This document shows positions 36,584 through 46,962 of a stretch of 64,000 bases of DNA, piece by piece. Position numbers and translations under genes: made by a program. The stretch is from a virus: IMG/VR virus record IMGVR_UViG_3300020608_000013, positions 1 through 64,000 of that record. One strand, given 5' to 3'. Each line of letters starts with the position of its first letter. Positions within the stretch are counted from its first letter, which is position 1. Under the pieces are notes generated by a model, which was given only the letters and a program-made list of their open reading frames with translations, searched no databases and had not been told where the DNA came from.

Positions 36584-37932
36584 TATAGTTGCTCCATTGG
36601 TCTATTACTATACATTATTATAACGGCGTTAACCGTGTGTGTTTTCGCCGTCACACTACGCCCATCTACTTGGTATAGGGCTTCTACATACGCGATCGTA
36701 CCCTTACGTAACACGGTTTTACCTTTGTGTAAAAATACATACTGACAGGGCATACCAGGGTGTATTTCACTAGGCACAGCGTTCTCCCAGAATAGCGTTA
36801 TTCTAGCCCCCCTTGCTGCATTAGTACGCGACGTTTGAGCAAAGAGGTTTGAGGATACACGTCTGTCACCGTATCTCGCATAATTTAACTCATCTTTACC
36901 ATCGTAAGCAACGATTTCAGTATTCGCACGACTACGGGACGCTATGGGTTCATCAGGTGTCATGATAATAGGTTTTAACATCATTGGGTCGGCATGTGTT
37001 TGTTTAAACCCGCCTCCTTCATAATACTGACCTTTTTGTTTATTATCCGTGTAGTTTTTATCAGCAGTGGTGGCGATAAACAACGTGTCTCCTTCTTTAC
37101 GATGTGTTCGTTTAGGGTTGCGGTAGTTTTGACGAGGCACGTAGTAAAAGATCGCTTTAGGTACATTTTGGTCAAAACGGTAAGGTGTGTATATTGGGTA
37201 TATAAACCACGTTAAACGGTTTTTCCAACGTTGAATATAGTTACCTAGCCCTGAGTGATAAACACCTCTAAAGCGCTCTTGTAGAGCCACTGGTAGCGTT
37301 ACCAAGGGCGTGTCACTCGGTATTATTATATGGTGTATCCTTTCTTTATTATCGGGTGGGATGAGGTCTAGACCATCAATAATCTTTTTACCATCGACAA
37401 GTACTTTAGCCGTCTCACCGCCTAGTACAGAACGTATAAGGACCTCCATCGTTATACCTTCAAAAGACCGCCCTACGGTTTTAGCGACAAGGGGTTCAAT
37501 TTCGCGATGGATTAACTGGAATCTTATCGTTTCTATTTTTTGAGTATTGAGTGAAAAATGGTCAATATTAGCATGTTCTTTACCAATACTCATTTGGTTT
37601 TCACCATCTAGTAAAATGGCTTTAAAACGGATATGTGTTGTTTTCTTATTGTCGCCTATATAGTAATCAACATAAAGTGTGAACTCATAAAGTTCTCGTT
37701 CATCTAAGATATAGGCTTGATAATCACCTGCACCTAATAAGACCTCTATAGTCGTACGATCCGCGTATTTCGTCGTATAGTCACGCATTAAATTATAGGT
37801 CGTCACTTTCAATACAGGTACGTCGTTAGACTTAGTATGGATAACACCCCTCAACCCAAGATTGGGGGTGACGATACCTTCCGTCATAATACGCAAAGCA
37901 TCTTTGTGTATAGGGTTATCGACATATCGCAT
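36583..37932 (-). CDS. Probable baseplate hub-like structural protein, 449 aa
   Basis: It begins with a region (VPVLKVTTYNLMRDYTTKYADRTTIEVLLGAGDYQAYIL) whose layout resembles the first domain of tail hub proteins such as T4 gp27 or phage P2 gpD. It is beta-rich throughout. It shares one base with the stop of the preceding gene (TAATG). A hub would connect tail tube and spike. Confidence is moderate because only the overall pattern is available. Confidence 0.5.
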   Translation of the reverse strand: MRYVDNPIHKDALRIMTEGIVTPNLGLRGVIHTKSNDVPVLKVTTYNLMRDYTTKYADRTTIEVLLGAGDYQAYILDERELYEFTLYVDYYIGDNKKTTHIRFKAILLDGENQMSIGKEHANIDHFSLNTQKIETIRFQLIHREIEPLVAKTVGRSFEGITMEVLIRSVLGGETAKVLVDGKKIIDGLDLIPPDNKERIHHIIIPSDTPLVTLPVALQERFRGVYHSGLGNYIQRWKNRLTWFIYPIYTPYRFDQNVPKAIFYYVPRQNYRNPKRTHRKEGDTLFIATTADKNYTDNKQKGQYYEGGGFKQTHADPMMLKPIIMTPDEPIASRSRANTEIVAYDGKDELNYARYGDRRVSSNLFAQTSRTNAARGARITLFWENAVPSEIHPGMPCQYVFLHKGKTVLRKGTIAYVEALYQVDGRSVTAKTHTVNAVIIMYSNRPMEQL

Positions 37933-38459
37933 TAACTCCCCCTCGTACGCATTAAATACTCACCTAACTGGTCTTCGTAATTGATATGTTTATTACGATT
38001 TGGGTTGTTTTGTATTTGCCATTGTCGTTTAAAATCAAGGGGGTCTACTAAACTTTCACGCTCCTTTTTAATAGTGTCATAAATACTGTATAAATGTTCG
38101 TGATATTTATTTAGTCTAAAAAGTAAATCAATGGGTACATCAATACTAACATAGGGGTTTTCTAAATAAACAACCACTTGCTCAAAATACGACTTTAGTA
38201 ACTCATACATCTCAATAACAACTGCATCGCTTTTAAAACGAACAACTGACCCGTAATCGATAAGGGTACTGATCTTACTTAACGGGTAGTAGACTTCACG
38301 TAATGCTGTTCGCATTTGTCTGTCTAGCGCTGTATTGCCTGTTATATACTCATCGCCCCCATTGACAATCTCTATGATGTAATTTGGGGCAACGACAGGG
38401 AATAATTTTTTAGTAATAGACTCATGTAGGGGGACTGCATTTCCCCATGTTTTGAACAT
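37932..38459 (-). CDS. Hypothetical tail-cluster protein, 175 aa
   Basis: Not recognised; largely helical, no membrane segment. The start has GGAG at the end of the upstream gene, and the stop overlaps the next start by one base. It is embedded in the run of tail genes and is probably a small baseplate component, by analogy with small wedge proteins. Confidence 0.6.
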   Translation of the reverse strand: MFKTWGNAVPLHESITKKLFPVVAPNYIIEIVNGGDEYITGNTALDRQMRTALREVYYPLSKISTLIDYGSVVRFKSDAVVIEMYELLKSYFEQVVVYLENPYVSIDVPIDLLFRLNKYHEHLYSIYDTIKKERESLVDPLDFKRQWQIQNNPNRNKHINYEDQLGEYLMRTRGS

Positions 38460-38460
38460 A

Positions 38461-39738
38461 TCAATCTCCTTTACGCAAATGGAGTAAAAGTAGTAAAATG
38501 GGTATGAAGTAGTATTGTTGCAATTTTGTTAAATTGAATATTTCTTTTGAAAGTAATGCCAGATTATCGATTAAAAGTGATTTATTTTTTAACCCATCAT
38601 GAATGGTTTTCTCGAAAAGTGTTTTAGCGACACCCTGATAAAACTCATCGTTAAACAAATACGGTTTGAAAGACACTAAAGGGTAATATTCGTTAACTTC
38701 GCTTAATAAATTTTCTCCCTCGTATTGCTCTAGAATAACCGAATCTTCAAGCGTATCTTTATCGAACGTAAGGTAGTGGGTGAGACCTATTAACGAACTA
38801 ACATGGTCGGACAACCAATGGCCTGTGTATACTTTACGTTGAGCTACTTTAGCCGTCTGCATACACGCCTCTAAATGCTCATATTCGCGTTTCTCAAGCA
38901 CGTCCCATAGATTAACATAATTTTCATCATCGTCGTTATGACGCACCGCATAGGCGGCTAGATTTGGACGTATCCCTAACGCGATAACAAAATTGTTCAC
39001 CCACGCATCGTAGTACCACGTCGTCACATCCTTGTCGGTGAGGAAAATTGTTTTGTAAATTTTGTTACGGTTATCGTAAAAGCAATTGTGGTAGAAAACT
39101 TGAAGTTTAGCTTGTAGCTCTTCTAGGGTATTGAGTCGACTATACTCCTCTTTAGTCACTAAGGGTAGTTTATTATACTTTAGCCGATCTTTCACATAAT
39201 GGTAAGTTTTATATACCTTACTTTCTAATGCAGCAAGCGTCTCCTTATCTACATCATCGTAAAGTTGAAAACTTATAACGTACAAAGAGCGTTTATCCGC
39301 AGCTAGTTTTTCTGACCCATATACTTGAAAAACACTCTCTTCAACAGAACCTGTGTTTGCTGTGAACATGTCACCAATAGAAGGCACTACACCACTATGC
39401 ACAAAACCAACACCCTTCAACCCTTTAGTGTTCGATTCTTTATCATTTTCATACTCTACCGCATCTTTTAAATAGATGGGGTAGTTTAATATCTTTTCAA
39501 ACGCTTGGTTTATCGAAGATTGGTGGACATCGTAATGGTCGGTAGGCGCGTTATGTGACTCTCGTTGCCTATAGTAGGCGTTGGTCTCCCAGACCTCACC
39601 ATCTATATAAGGTACTGAGCTTAAATAAAGTTCGTCTTGCGAGTGGGTAAAGAGACGATCTGAATCTGTACTTAAGGGCGCATGTTCAGATTTAGGCTCT
39701 AAACGCTTTCGCGGGTTTAGTGTACTTACTATACTCAT
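38461..39738 (-). CDS. Hypothetical tail/baseplate protein, 425 aa
   Basis: Not recognised. Mixed alpha/beta, with several charged helices; the C-terminal 60 residues are leucine-rich and helical (LLIDNLALLSKEIFNLTKLQ, FIPILLLLLHL). Its start lies 47 bases inside the preceding gene, so the two are coupled and overlapping. Context points to a tail role. Confidence 0.65.
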   Translation of the reverse strand: MSIVSTLNPRKRLEPKSEHAPLSTDSDRLFTHSQDELYLSSVPYIDGEVWETNAYYRQRESHNAPTDHYDVHQSSINQAFEKILNYPIYLKDAVEYENDKESNTKGLKGVGFVHSGVVPSIGDMFTANTGSVEESVFQVYGSEKLAADKRSLYVISFQLYDDVDKETLAALESKVYKTYHYVKDRLKYNKLPLVTKEEYSRLNTLEELQAKLQVFYHNCFYDNRNKIYKTIFLTDKDVTTWYYDAWVNNFVIALGIRPNLAAYAVRHNDDDENYVNLWDVLEKREYEHLEACMQTAKVAQRKVYTGHWLSDHVSSLIGLTHYLTFDKDTLEDSVILEQYEGENLLSEVNEYYPLVSFKPYLFNDEFYQGVAKTLFEKTIHDGLKNKSLLIDNLALLSKEIFNLTKLQQYYFIPILLLLLHLRKGD

Positions 39739-41260
39739 TGTTATGTCCTATTGAAATAATGTTAGTCGCCATAACCGTGTACATTTTTAAATCGTCGAGC
39801 GGTAATTTAATTATCAACTCGAATAAAGTTCGTAGAATAGACTCTCTATCCTCTACGCTATACGATTCTATTGTTTTCAAGCGATTAAATTGTGGGTCTT
39901 CAAATAACGTTTGGTTAATATCCTCAAGAATAATTTTAAGCGCGTCTACGTGATTTACGAACCGAAGAAGGTGCTGTCGATCTAGTTTACTAAGGTCTCT
40001 GAGCACACTGAACTTAACACGGTACATACGTCGTAAATCTAAATCCATCGACAGTTTAACATTAAGACAGTTATCGATCTCAATTAAGCGCCCGTCTATG
40101 AGGCGTTCGTTCTCGTAGATAGAGATGTGGAGTAGCGATTGAAACTCTTTTGTGATATACTCACGCTCTACTTCGCTAATGAAATCAATGATGTGTTTAT
40201 TGATGTTCAACACGCCTAGTTCATTCAGATTGAATAGAATGTCGTTCTTATTCGTTATCTCACATAGTGCAATGAAGAGGGGGCGCATATAGGGATACTC
40301 ACCCCGTAATGTAAATTGGTCTGTTTCTGGTAATCTTACACAAGGGAGCGTTTGATTCGGCACGCCCATTTGTGAAAAGTATTTCATCCTAAAACTATCA
40401 GCATCGTAATAGAAAAGATTCTTATTATATTCGCCATCTGTCACCCAATTATAACATTCCTCGGGGAGTAGTTTGTTATACACCATAATAGGGTAGTCAG
40501 CCAACATCTCGAACACGCGACTAAATCGTAAAGTTAATGAAAACTTTAAGTCATAAAAACGGTCTGTTTCATTGACCTCAATTTTCTCAGGTCGTTCCTC
40601 ATCGCTAAACGTTAATAGTCCCATCACATCTCGCTGGATTTCGTTAATACCGATTATTGTACCATTCCCGCTAAGATTTTTGTATAAACTATAACGTCCA
40701 GTAAGGTGTTTATTAAGATACTCGATAAAGTGACCTTGATTAACCAATCTTGATTTATTTTTATAAACATAAAATAGTAAATTTAACAGCCCTACAGGGA
40801 TTTGGTAATAGTAGTTTAACTTTAACATTAGTGTACCCATATCTCTACCCGTGCGGGCTAATAATAGGTCACTAATTTGATTAACTTTATCCCTACTCGT
40901 TGTTTTATAATTAATTTCAAATTCTAACGTAGTGTCGATGTACGATAATCGAGCGTGGACTAGCACATCACTATCTTTAAAGACGTACGGGTAAACATTA
41001 TGGAGGGCTTCAGTGTGGTTAAATGTCTCGACATGGCTTTTATCCACTACATCTACCATCATTATATCGTCGCTAATGTTAAGCTCTTCGTCCTTACTCG
41101 TTACTCGTTTAGCTCTAGTCGCTTGGTTGTGGTGATATTGACGAATAGTTTTAACGCCCGCGATATTCAACAGCTCTTTCAATTGTGTTAAAGTATCGTT
41201 AACTACGGGGTTTATTACAGTACGCTCTGTTTCCTTGACTTGTTCTATTATATTAACCAT
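39692..41260 (-). CDS. Hypothetical tail/baseplate protein, 522 aa
   Basis: Not recognised; long, helical and acidic, no membrane segment. The ATG at 41260 is preceded by AGGAG with 7-base spacing. The open frame continues 18 codons upstream, into the hairpin at 41287-41318, and is rejected. This is the first gene of the tail cluster that reads down to 32025 as an almost unbroken chain of overlapping genes. Confidence 0.65.
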   Translation of the reverse strand: MVNIIEQVKETERTVINPVVNDTLTQLKELLNIAGVKTIRQYHHNQATRAKRVTSKDEELNISDDIMMVDVVDKSHVETFNHTEALHNVYPYVFKDSDVLVHARLSYIDTTLEFEINYKTTSRDKVNQISDLLLARTGRDMGTLMLKLNYYYQIPVGLLNLLFYVYKNKSRLVNQGHFIEYLNKHLTGRYSLYKNLSGNGTIIGINEIQRDVMGLLTFSDEERPEKIEVNETDRFYDLKFSLTLRFSRVFEMLADYPIMVYNKLLPEECYNWVTDGEYNKNLFYYDADSFRMKYFSQMGVPNQTLPCVRLPETDQFTLRGEYPYMRPLFIALCEITNKNDILFNLNELGVLNINKHIIDFISEVEREYITKEFQSLLHISIYENERLIDGRLIEIDNCLNVKLSMDLDLRRMYRVKFSVLRDLSKLDRQHLLRFVNHVDALKIILEDINQTLFEDPQFNRLKTIESYSVEDRESILRTLFELIIKLPLDDLKMYTVMATNIISIGHNNEYSKYTKPAKAFRA

Positions 41261-41286
41261 AGACAATCTCCTAAATAACAAAATAT

Positions 41287-41318
41287 AAACATGCCGAAGA
41301 GAACACCCCGACATGTTT
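41287..41318 (-). terminator. Imperfect hairpin ending the internal-head-protein array
   Basis: AAACATG (41287-41293) pairs with CATGTTT (41312-41318) with one mismatch and a CCG/CGG-like extension. It lies 12 bases after the stop of the 709-aa gene and 27 bases before the tail-cluster start. Weaker than the other hairpins; no T-tract. Confidence 0.45.
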
Positions 41319-41329
41319 AAACGTTACAT

Positions 41330-43459
41330 CTAACAAATATACTGTGCCGTACAAACACTAAGCTGTGTAATTAATAAGTTTCTTAAATTGAGTAACTCTG
41401 TTCTCCCACTATACAACATGTTAAAACGTTCTCGTAAACAACTTGAACGCCCTGATAATCGATCTAGCTTTACTAATTTCTTCAATGTGTTATCATATTG
41501 TTCAACCGATAATGCTAAAAAGGCATTTGTAAATAGAAACTCTTTTAATCGAGCGGCTAAGACTTCACTTGTGTCTGCGGTGGGTTGCTGAACAACCCCT
41601 TGATCGCCACCACGTTTACCACCCATGAAAACACGCGGTACTTCTGTAGTAGGGTACGATACGTCATAACCCTCAAAGTCAATAGAAACGCGCTTGCCAA
41701 AGACGACACTTCTACTATAATAAAAACATCGCCCCTGATCATCAAACCCTGGTAAATTACCATTGATAAGTCGTTTGTTTAATAAAGGCTCGAGTTCTAC
41801 TTTGTATGCATTTTGTAAATCATTAAACCCAGAACGGTTAATGAGTTTTTCATGACGGTCCATGAAGTAACAGATTTCATCTAATAGCTCATTCACTGTA
41901 ACGCCCACCGTCGCCATCGAAGTACACACAACTTCCGTCGCATCAATGGTTGCTAGTACAGTGCTTGTATCAACAATTCCGCCATTACCGAACGCCTTCA
42001 ACATGGTGCTCTCGTCGTAGAAATGATGGGGGTTGTAATTTGAATTAGCTAGCGCATGAAGGCGTGCTAGAATGTCACCGTGTAAATTAAGTTTATCGAC
42101 AGGTTTTATCAAATGGTAGACATTGACTCCACTTTCAAGCGAGGATTCTTCATCCTCATCTTTTTTAAGCGGTATCGCATTCTTTTCTGCCTTCTCTGCA
42201 ACATCCAGAACTTTCTGCAATGCCTCATTTTGTTCATCTTCCTCTGCAAGGTCCTCGTTTTCCATGTAGTTTTTAAGTATCTCAACTTGTTCTGGAAACG
42301 CTTGGGTAGCTTTACTCTCTACACTAGACGTGTCTTTACTTATGCCACGGTAGATGTTTAAAGAATGGCGGACATAAGTGAATAATGCTAACGCGATGTT
42401 GCGTCTTGCCTCAATGACGGCTCTAGTCGCTTTAAGTAACTCTTGTGTATTAACTAGATAGAAGTTAGATACCTCGATAATAACAGTTTCTAGCTCCTTT
42501 GGAAGGTCTAGATTGGCTATGTCGTTACTTGCTTTATTAACCGTATTAACTTCAGCCTTGTGTATTTTCTCAATACGCTTGATATACCCCGACAACTGAG
42601 TTTTAACTTGCTTAACGTAGACCACTACTTGATCAATTACTTTTAAATCGAGTGCAAGAATTTCTAAATTATCTTTCACGCGCACATCGCTTGTTTCGAC
42701 GTAGAATTTATTATTATAGAAAGGGGTGACTACACCACCAAGCTTCTTCTCCGTCTTCACAGTCAGACTACCAATTTTCTTATTCGGGGGTAGTAGTGGT
42801 GTGAAACGTGCTAAGAGACCATCTTTCGGTTGAGTGTTAAACGCATCTTGGTTTTCTTCAAACCAATCATCAAATAGCGTACAGACTCCCAATTCTTCTA
42901 ACGCTTTCTCATCTACGCGCATGGCTGATCCATTACGTTTAAAATCTGCGTTAAACTTCGTGTAGAAGTCGAATGTCTTATCGTGAATAGCTTTAGAAGC
43001 TAGACCTAAATGCATCGCATATTTTCCTAACGTCCGATCATAGCCCATTAAACGCTGTGCGGCATTATTAAATCCATCTTTATTTACCCCCATTTGTGTA
43101 AAAACAGGACCTAACATACGATAAACGAAAGGAGTCGCTTTAGGCGATAATGGTTTTTCCTCAACCTCTCGTCGAATTTTAATCGGAAAGATGTTCATAT
43201 ACTGAGCAACTTGTCCTGCGTAACGATTTAATACTTTTACGGAGGCAAGATTGTCTAACGTAGCACCTGCTTTAGACACTAAGTTCATCAACATTTCTTT
43301 CAGTTTTGAAATCGCTGTATTGATTGCTTTAATTAACTCGATGAGTTTTGACTTAACATTTTCACCCCACCCTGTTTCTAAACTAACAGTTGGTGTATTA
43401 TGGTACATGGTATATTGTGTTTTATAATAGACTAAAGCCTCATTAAGCGTTGTCATCAT
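41330..43459 (-). CDS. Internal head protein precursor (family A), 709 aa
   Basis: Largest member of the array. The leader of 28 residues ends in TVSLE|TG, the S-x-E type of prohead-protease site; the next 60 residues form amphipathic helices (KSKLIELIKAINTAISKLKEMLMNLV). The rest holds charged helices and an acidic patch near 400-440 (EDLAEEDEQNEALQKVL). In phiKZ-like phages such proteins fill the capsid as the inner body and are cut during head maturation. It starts with a doubled ATG after GGAGGATA and overlaps the preceding gene by 17 bases. Last in its module. Confidence 0.65.
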   Translation of the reverse strand: MMTTLNEALVYYKTQYTMYHNTPTVSLETGWGENVKSKLIELIKAINTAISKLKEMLMNLVSKAGATLDNLASVKVLNRYAGQVAQYMNIFPIKIRREVEEKPLSPKATPFVYRMLGPVFTQMGVNKDGFNNAAQRLMGYDRTLGKYAMHLGLASKAIHDKTFDFYTKFNADFKRNGSAMRVDEKALEELGVCTLFDDWFEENQDAFNTQPKDGLLARFTPLLPPNKKIGSLTVKTEKKLGGVVTPFYNNKFYVETSDVRVKDNLEILALDLKVIDQVVVYVKQVKTQLSGYIKRIEKIHKAEVNTVNKASNDIANLDLPKELETVIIEVSNFYLVNTQELLKATRAVIEARRNIALALFTYVRHSLNIYRGISKDTSSVESKATQAFPEQVEILKNYMENEDLAEEDEQNEALQKVLDVAEKAEKNAIPLKKDEDEESSLESGVNVYHLIKPVDKLNLHGDILARLHALANSNYNPHHFYDESTMLKAFGNGGIVDTSTVLATIDATEVVCTSMATVGVTVNELLDEICYFMDRHEKLINRSGFNDLQNAYKVELEPLLNKRLINGNLPGFDDQGRCFYYSRSVVFGKRVSIDFEGYDVSYPTTEVPRVFMGGKRGGDQGVVQQPTADTSEVLAARLKEFLFTNAFLALSVEQYDNTLKKLVKLDRLSGRSSCLRERFNMLYSGRTELLNLRNLLITQLSVCTAQYIC

Positions 43460-44636
43460 TATCCTCCTTTTTTAATGCTTTTTGAACTGAATTAATCGCG
43501 TTGACGGTATCGTCGTGAATTGTCGTGAGTGTCTTAAAATTAGCTAATCTATTCTTAACAATGAACGTGACCTCGTTACTGATCTTAACATGTAAGTCAT
43601 AGAAATTATTAACCAAATCTAATACTAATCGTCCTACTTCAGTATCCGCCATGTCTTCAGGGACTTTCGTCTTCTGCATGGTCTTGATAATCTTCTCTAA
43701 CCCTTTAAACGACTTACTAAACCGATTACTATGTAATTCCAGCGCTCGTTGGTTAGTGGTACTGGTGAAACTTTTTAGTAGATCAAAAACCTGAGTTGAA
43801 GGTGGGTTAAATGCTAAAACATCTTTATCTACTTTGATAGGTAGTTTGAACACCCCAATGTTTGAAAATACAACAGGCTCGCTGTCATAATATTTCGTTT
43901 TTAATGAATGTGTCATTGTGTAACTGTGGAGACTTTCTGTACGAGGTAAAGTCAGCGTTGTGGAAGCCCCCTCACCTCTTTTAAAATTGACCTCACCTGG
44001 TAATGCTAATGTCTTAAAAATGTTTACGACACCCGCATCTTTTGACACACCCTCACGCACACTATTTACATTGCACAACCTTTCAACAGTGCGGTTTAAC
44101 TTATCGACCTCTACACGATATTGCTCAACCAACTTGTATTCTAAATCTTTCAAGAACTCATGTTCATCATAGATCATGCGGACGGTTTTATTAATATCAT
44201 ACCCTTCCTCAGCCATGACTAAACTAAAATACTTGCTCTTTTGAGAAGAAAGGATAATGCCGCCAGGGTCTTTTAGTGTAACGCCATCAATATCACCCCT
44301 TTTCTTATTGATTGCTTCTTCAACAATCTCATTACGCAATACAGTAATATCGATTAATTTATCACTCTTACCACGTAACTCATCTTCAATATTTAAAGGC
44401 TTACCTTCACCCATAATTTCATTCGCCAATAAACGTACTATACTCCCATAGACCTTGATGAATATTTTTAGCACCAGTGAAAGGACACGCGTAAACATTT
44501 CAGCAAACGCATTAGCACCTTTACGAAAGTTGCTTTCGTTACTAACTGTTTGTTGAACGTTAAGTGAGCTAAAACATTCTGTTTGAACGGCGAGTAATTT
44601 ACTACCGATAACAAGGTACTGATCTTCTTTAGTCAC
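43443..44636 (-). CDS. Internal head protein precursor (family B), 397 aa, GTG start
   Basis: Starts at a GTG (44634-44636) with GAGGATA upstream. The leader is 34 residues, longer than in its relatives, and ends in VSNE|SN, an S-x-E site. The helical region after it (ANAFAEMFTRVLSLVLKIFIKVY) is more hydrophobic than in relatives. The central part is charged and helical; several Lys/Glu-rich helices follow. It lies between the 709-aa and 349-aa genes with near-zero gaps, so all three form one module. Confidence 0.6.
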   Translation of the reverse strand: MTKEDQYLVIGSKLLAVQTECFSSLNVQQTVSNESNFRKGANAFAEMFTRVLSLVLKIFIKVYGSIVRLLANEIMGEGKPLNIEDELRGKSDKLIDITVLRNEIVEEAINKKRGDIDGVTLKDPGGIILSSQKSKYFSLVMAEEGYDINKTVRMIYDEHEFLKDLEYKLVEQYRVEVDKLNRTVERLCNVNSVREGVSKDAGVVNIFKTLALPGEVNFKRGEGASTTLTLPRTESLHSYTMTHSLKTKYYDSEPVVFSNIGVFKLPIKVDKDVLAFNPPSTQVFDLLKSFTSTTNQRALELHSNRFSKSFKGLEKIIKTMQKTKVPEDMADTEVGRLVLDLVNNFYDLHVKISNEVTFIVKNRLANFKTLTTIHDDTVNAINSVQKALKKEDNDDNA

Positions 44637-44642
44637 GATACT

Positions 44643-45692
44643 CTATCCTCTTTTTTGTTTCAAATAATATTCCGTCATGACGAATAAATAGTATTCAACA
44701 TGTGCCGCCAACTCTGCCTCAATCTCTAACGTCTTTGTTGAAAACTTAACCATGAACTGTACTTCCTTTGCCACTTGTTTAACTAATGCCCTTGTGAACG
44801 GAATACTACCACGCCACACTTTATTAATTTTCTTACTAAAATCATTAATTAGCGTAAGTTGATCTACACAAGCTTTATAATAACGGCGCAAATCTTGTTG
44901 GTAAAATTTATTACGATCTTGTTGCGTATAGTTTAATAAATAATCAAGCTCATCTGGTTTAGGTACTATAAAATCAGACATCTCTTTTACAGAGGGTCTG
45001 CCCGTTATCTCGACAATATCTAAATCGAGGTAATTGAATGTAAGCCCACCGTAGTCTTTCGATTCCTCTTTAGCAACCATTACTAAGTCAACGTTTTTAT
45101 CTTTAGTCGCCACAGGTAGATAGGCTAACGTATAAAAAGTAATATTCTTATTAACTGCCGTGACTAACGCGTGTGGCTCAACCACCTTAGCAAACGTCTC
45201 ATCAACAACGCTCAGTGTCGTTGACGAGGGTTTACCTCTAGTTAGTGATTCTAATACATCGTAGTAAGCTTCAAGGCGTTGTTGGATGGTATGGAGAACT
45301 GCTTTAGAAACGTTTGCTAAACGCATGTCTGCACGACAAATTGAGATTAAGGGATTTGGACTATCTTCTAACATATAGTAAGCAATCGTCTTATAATACT
45401 CCCCCTCTCTTTTTTCTAGGGTAGGTCGTAAGTCTTCTAGTGGGATAGGTCCTTTTAATGCATCGCGAGCTTCTCTTACATGTTCACCTAAAGGATACCC
45501 AAAGAAAACTTCCTTTTTAAGTTTAAGTTTACGCCGCGTCTCTAGCCGACTAATCGCGTCAAGAACTTTTTCTTTTGCTTGGGCAAAAATATTTAAAAGT
45601 CCCGCACTCTCAAGACTAGCCTCGCCAAAATGCTCATTTGCGACATCTTGGATTAGACTTTGGACAATACGACTTTCTTCATTTATAGACAT
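44643..45692 (-). CDS. Internal head protein precursor (family C), 349 aa
   Basis: The ATG at 45692 has AAGGA upstream; six more codons are open but lack a site. The 28-residue leader ends in GEASLE|S, a clear protease site, followed by an amphipathic helix (AGLLNIFAQAKEKVLDAISRLE). The remainder is basic and helical. It is first in the C-B-A module, behind the hairpin at 45757-45797. Confidence 0.65.
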   Translation of the reverse strand: MSINEESRIVQSLIQDVANEHFGEASLESAGLLNIFAQAKEKVLDAISRLETRRKLKLKKEVFFGYPLGEHVREARDALKGPIPLEDLRPTLEKREGEYYKTIAYYMLEDSPNPLISICRADMRLANVSKAVLHTIQQRLEAYYDVLESLTRGKPSSTTLSVVDETFAKVVEPHALVTAVNKNITFYTLAYLPVATKDKNVDLVMVAKEESKDYGGLTFNYLDLDIVEITGRPSVKEMSDFIVPKPDELDYLLNYTQQDRNKFYQQDLRRYYKACVDQLTLINDFSKKINKVWRGSIPFTRALVKQVAKEVQFMVKFSTKTLEIEAELAAHVEYYLFVMTEYYLKQKRG

Positions 45693-45756
45693 ATAACTAC
45701 GTTCCTTCATTAATTTTAATCAATCTATGAAACATCGCTGAGTAGATCAAGCGATA

Positions 45757-45797
45757 AGGTTAGGTCGTATGGGCGCTATACCCATACGACCTAACCT
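45757..45797 (-). terminator. 17-bp perfect hairpin inside the internal-head array
   Basis: Arms 45757-45773 and 45781-45797 are exact complements around a 7-base loop. It lies 27 bases after the stop of the 373-aa gene and 65 bases before the next start, so it separates two modules. No T-tract on the minus strand. Confidence 0.7.
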
Positions 45798-45823
45798 AAC
45801 ATAAATCTAATTTAAAGTATTAT

Positions 45824-46945
45824 TTAAACACCTAAAGACCTTTTAGACCACAAGTACATTAGGGTTAAGTAAGCTACATTTTGCGAAACCAATTCATTCA
45901 ACACTTTAATTAGCGTCGTCGTTTGTGTTGTGCGATTTGTTATGTACTTCACAGCCTGATGAATCATTGGTAGTTTATCAATTGGCACAGTGTCTTTTAA
46001 ACTAAGCATCTCTTCACGCGAGTGATCTAGGAAACGGTTTGCTGACCGTCTATAACCTTCCCACATTTTCTCCAGCCTGTTCTCTAAGGGTAAGTCTGCA
46101 CACACCTCGCGCATCCCCTCCAAACCACTAGGGGGAGCGACATATAATTTTTCTGGAGTAGCTGGCTTGTCGCTCACCCCTGTATTCTGTATGTGAGGGG
46201 TTTGACAGACCACAGACCAATCGAAAAATACGAAGTGGTCTGTTTTCTCTTTGTACGTGTAGTGTACGCCCATCGGTAAAAGGAGTAAATCGAAACCTGT
46301 CTCGCCTAGATCATCCGTTTCAATAAGACCGTCAAGAGTGTTCTTAAAAGCACTTGCATGACCAGCGTCGTGAAAAACCACCTTTTTCGGATACTTTGAT
46401 CCATTAATTTGTTGCTTCCCATCAGGCTCGTAAGGCCTAGGCGGGTTGCCTTCTGCAATAAGTAAGATATTCTTTTGTAGTACCTCCATGTACGTCTGTT
46501 CCTTTACTATAAAAACATCAATCGCTTTAGCATACGCTTTATGTAGACGATTGAAGTGTTTTGTAATAGTAATTAACGCTTCAGGGTCGTCTTGACTAAT
46601 ATTAAGCGCCTTGAGTACACGCGTATGTTGTTCCACCCATTTTTCGTACCCTATATCAAAATCAAAATATTTGTTTCCCTTAACGTATGCAGTAGCGTAG
46701 TCTGCTTTTATCTCTTTTGGTTTAACTGTCTTTGAAACTAACGCCTGCAATTGCCTGCGTTTCTTACTAAGCCACTCACCGATCTTTTTTAAGAGTTCTT
46801 GCGCCATAACGTTTAACGCACTAAGCATTTTCCCAAACTTACCGCGACTTGATCCCTCATCGCTTTCAAGTCCTGTTAAAAGGATGTCTTGAGTGCCCGC
46901 CAGAATGAGTGTATTAACTTCACGAATATGGTCTTGTTTAGACAT
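45824..46945 (-). CDS. Internal head protein precursor (family D), 373 aa
   Basis: The leader ends in LTGLE|SDEG at residue 27, a G-x-E site, followed by amphipathic helices (GKFGKMLSALNVMAQELLKKIGEWL) and then a lysine-rich stretch. The rest is charged with a proline-rich loop near residues 250-270. It follows the decayed member after a 17-base gap and is last in that module. Confidence 0.6.
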   Translation of the reverse strand: MSKQDHIREVNTLILAGTQDILLTGLESDEGSSRGKFGKMLSALNVMAQELLKKIGEWLSKKRRQLQALVSKTVKPKEIKADYATAYVKGNKYFDFDIGYEKWVEQHTRVLKALNISQDDPEALITITKHFNRLHKAYAKAIDVFIVKEQTYMEVLQKNILLIAEGNPPRPYEPDGKQQINGSKYPKKVVFHDAGHASAFKNTLDGLIETDDLGETGFDLLLLPMGVHYTYKEKTDHFVFFDWSVVCQTPHIQNTGVSDKPATPEKLYVAPPSGLEGMREVCADLPLENRLEKMWEGYRRSANRFLDHSREEMLSLKDTVPIDKLPMIHQAVKYITNRTTQTTTLIKVLNELVSQNVAYLTLMYLWSKRSLGV

Positions 46946-46962
46946 TTTAAATACTTCTTATA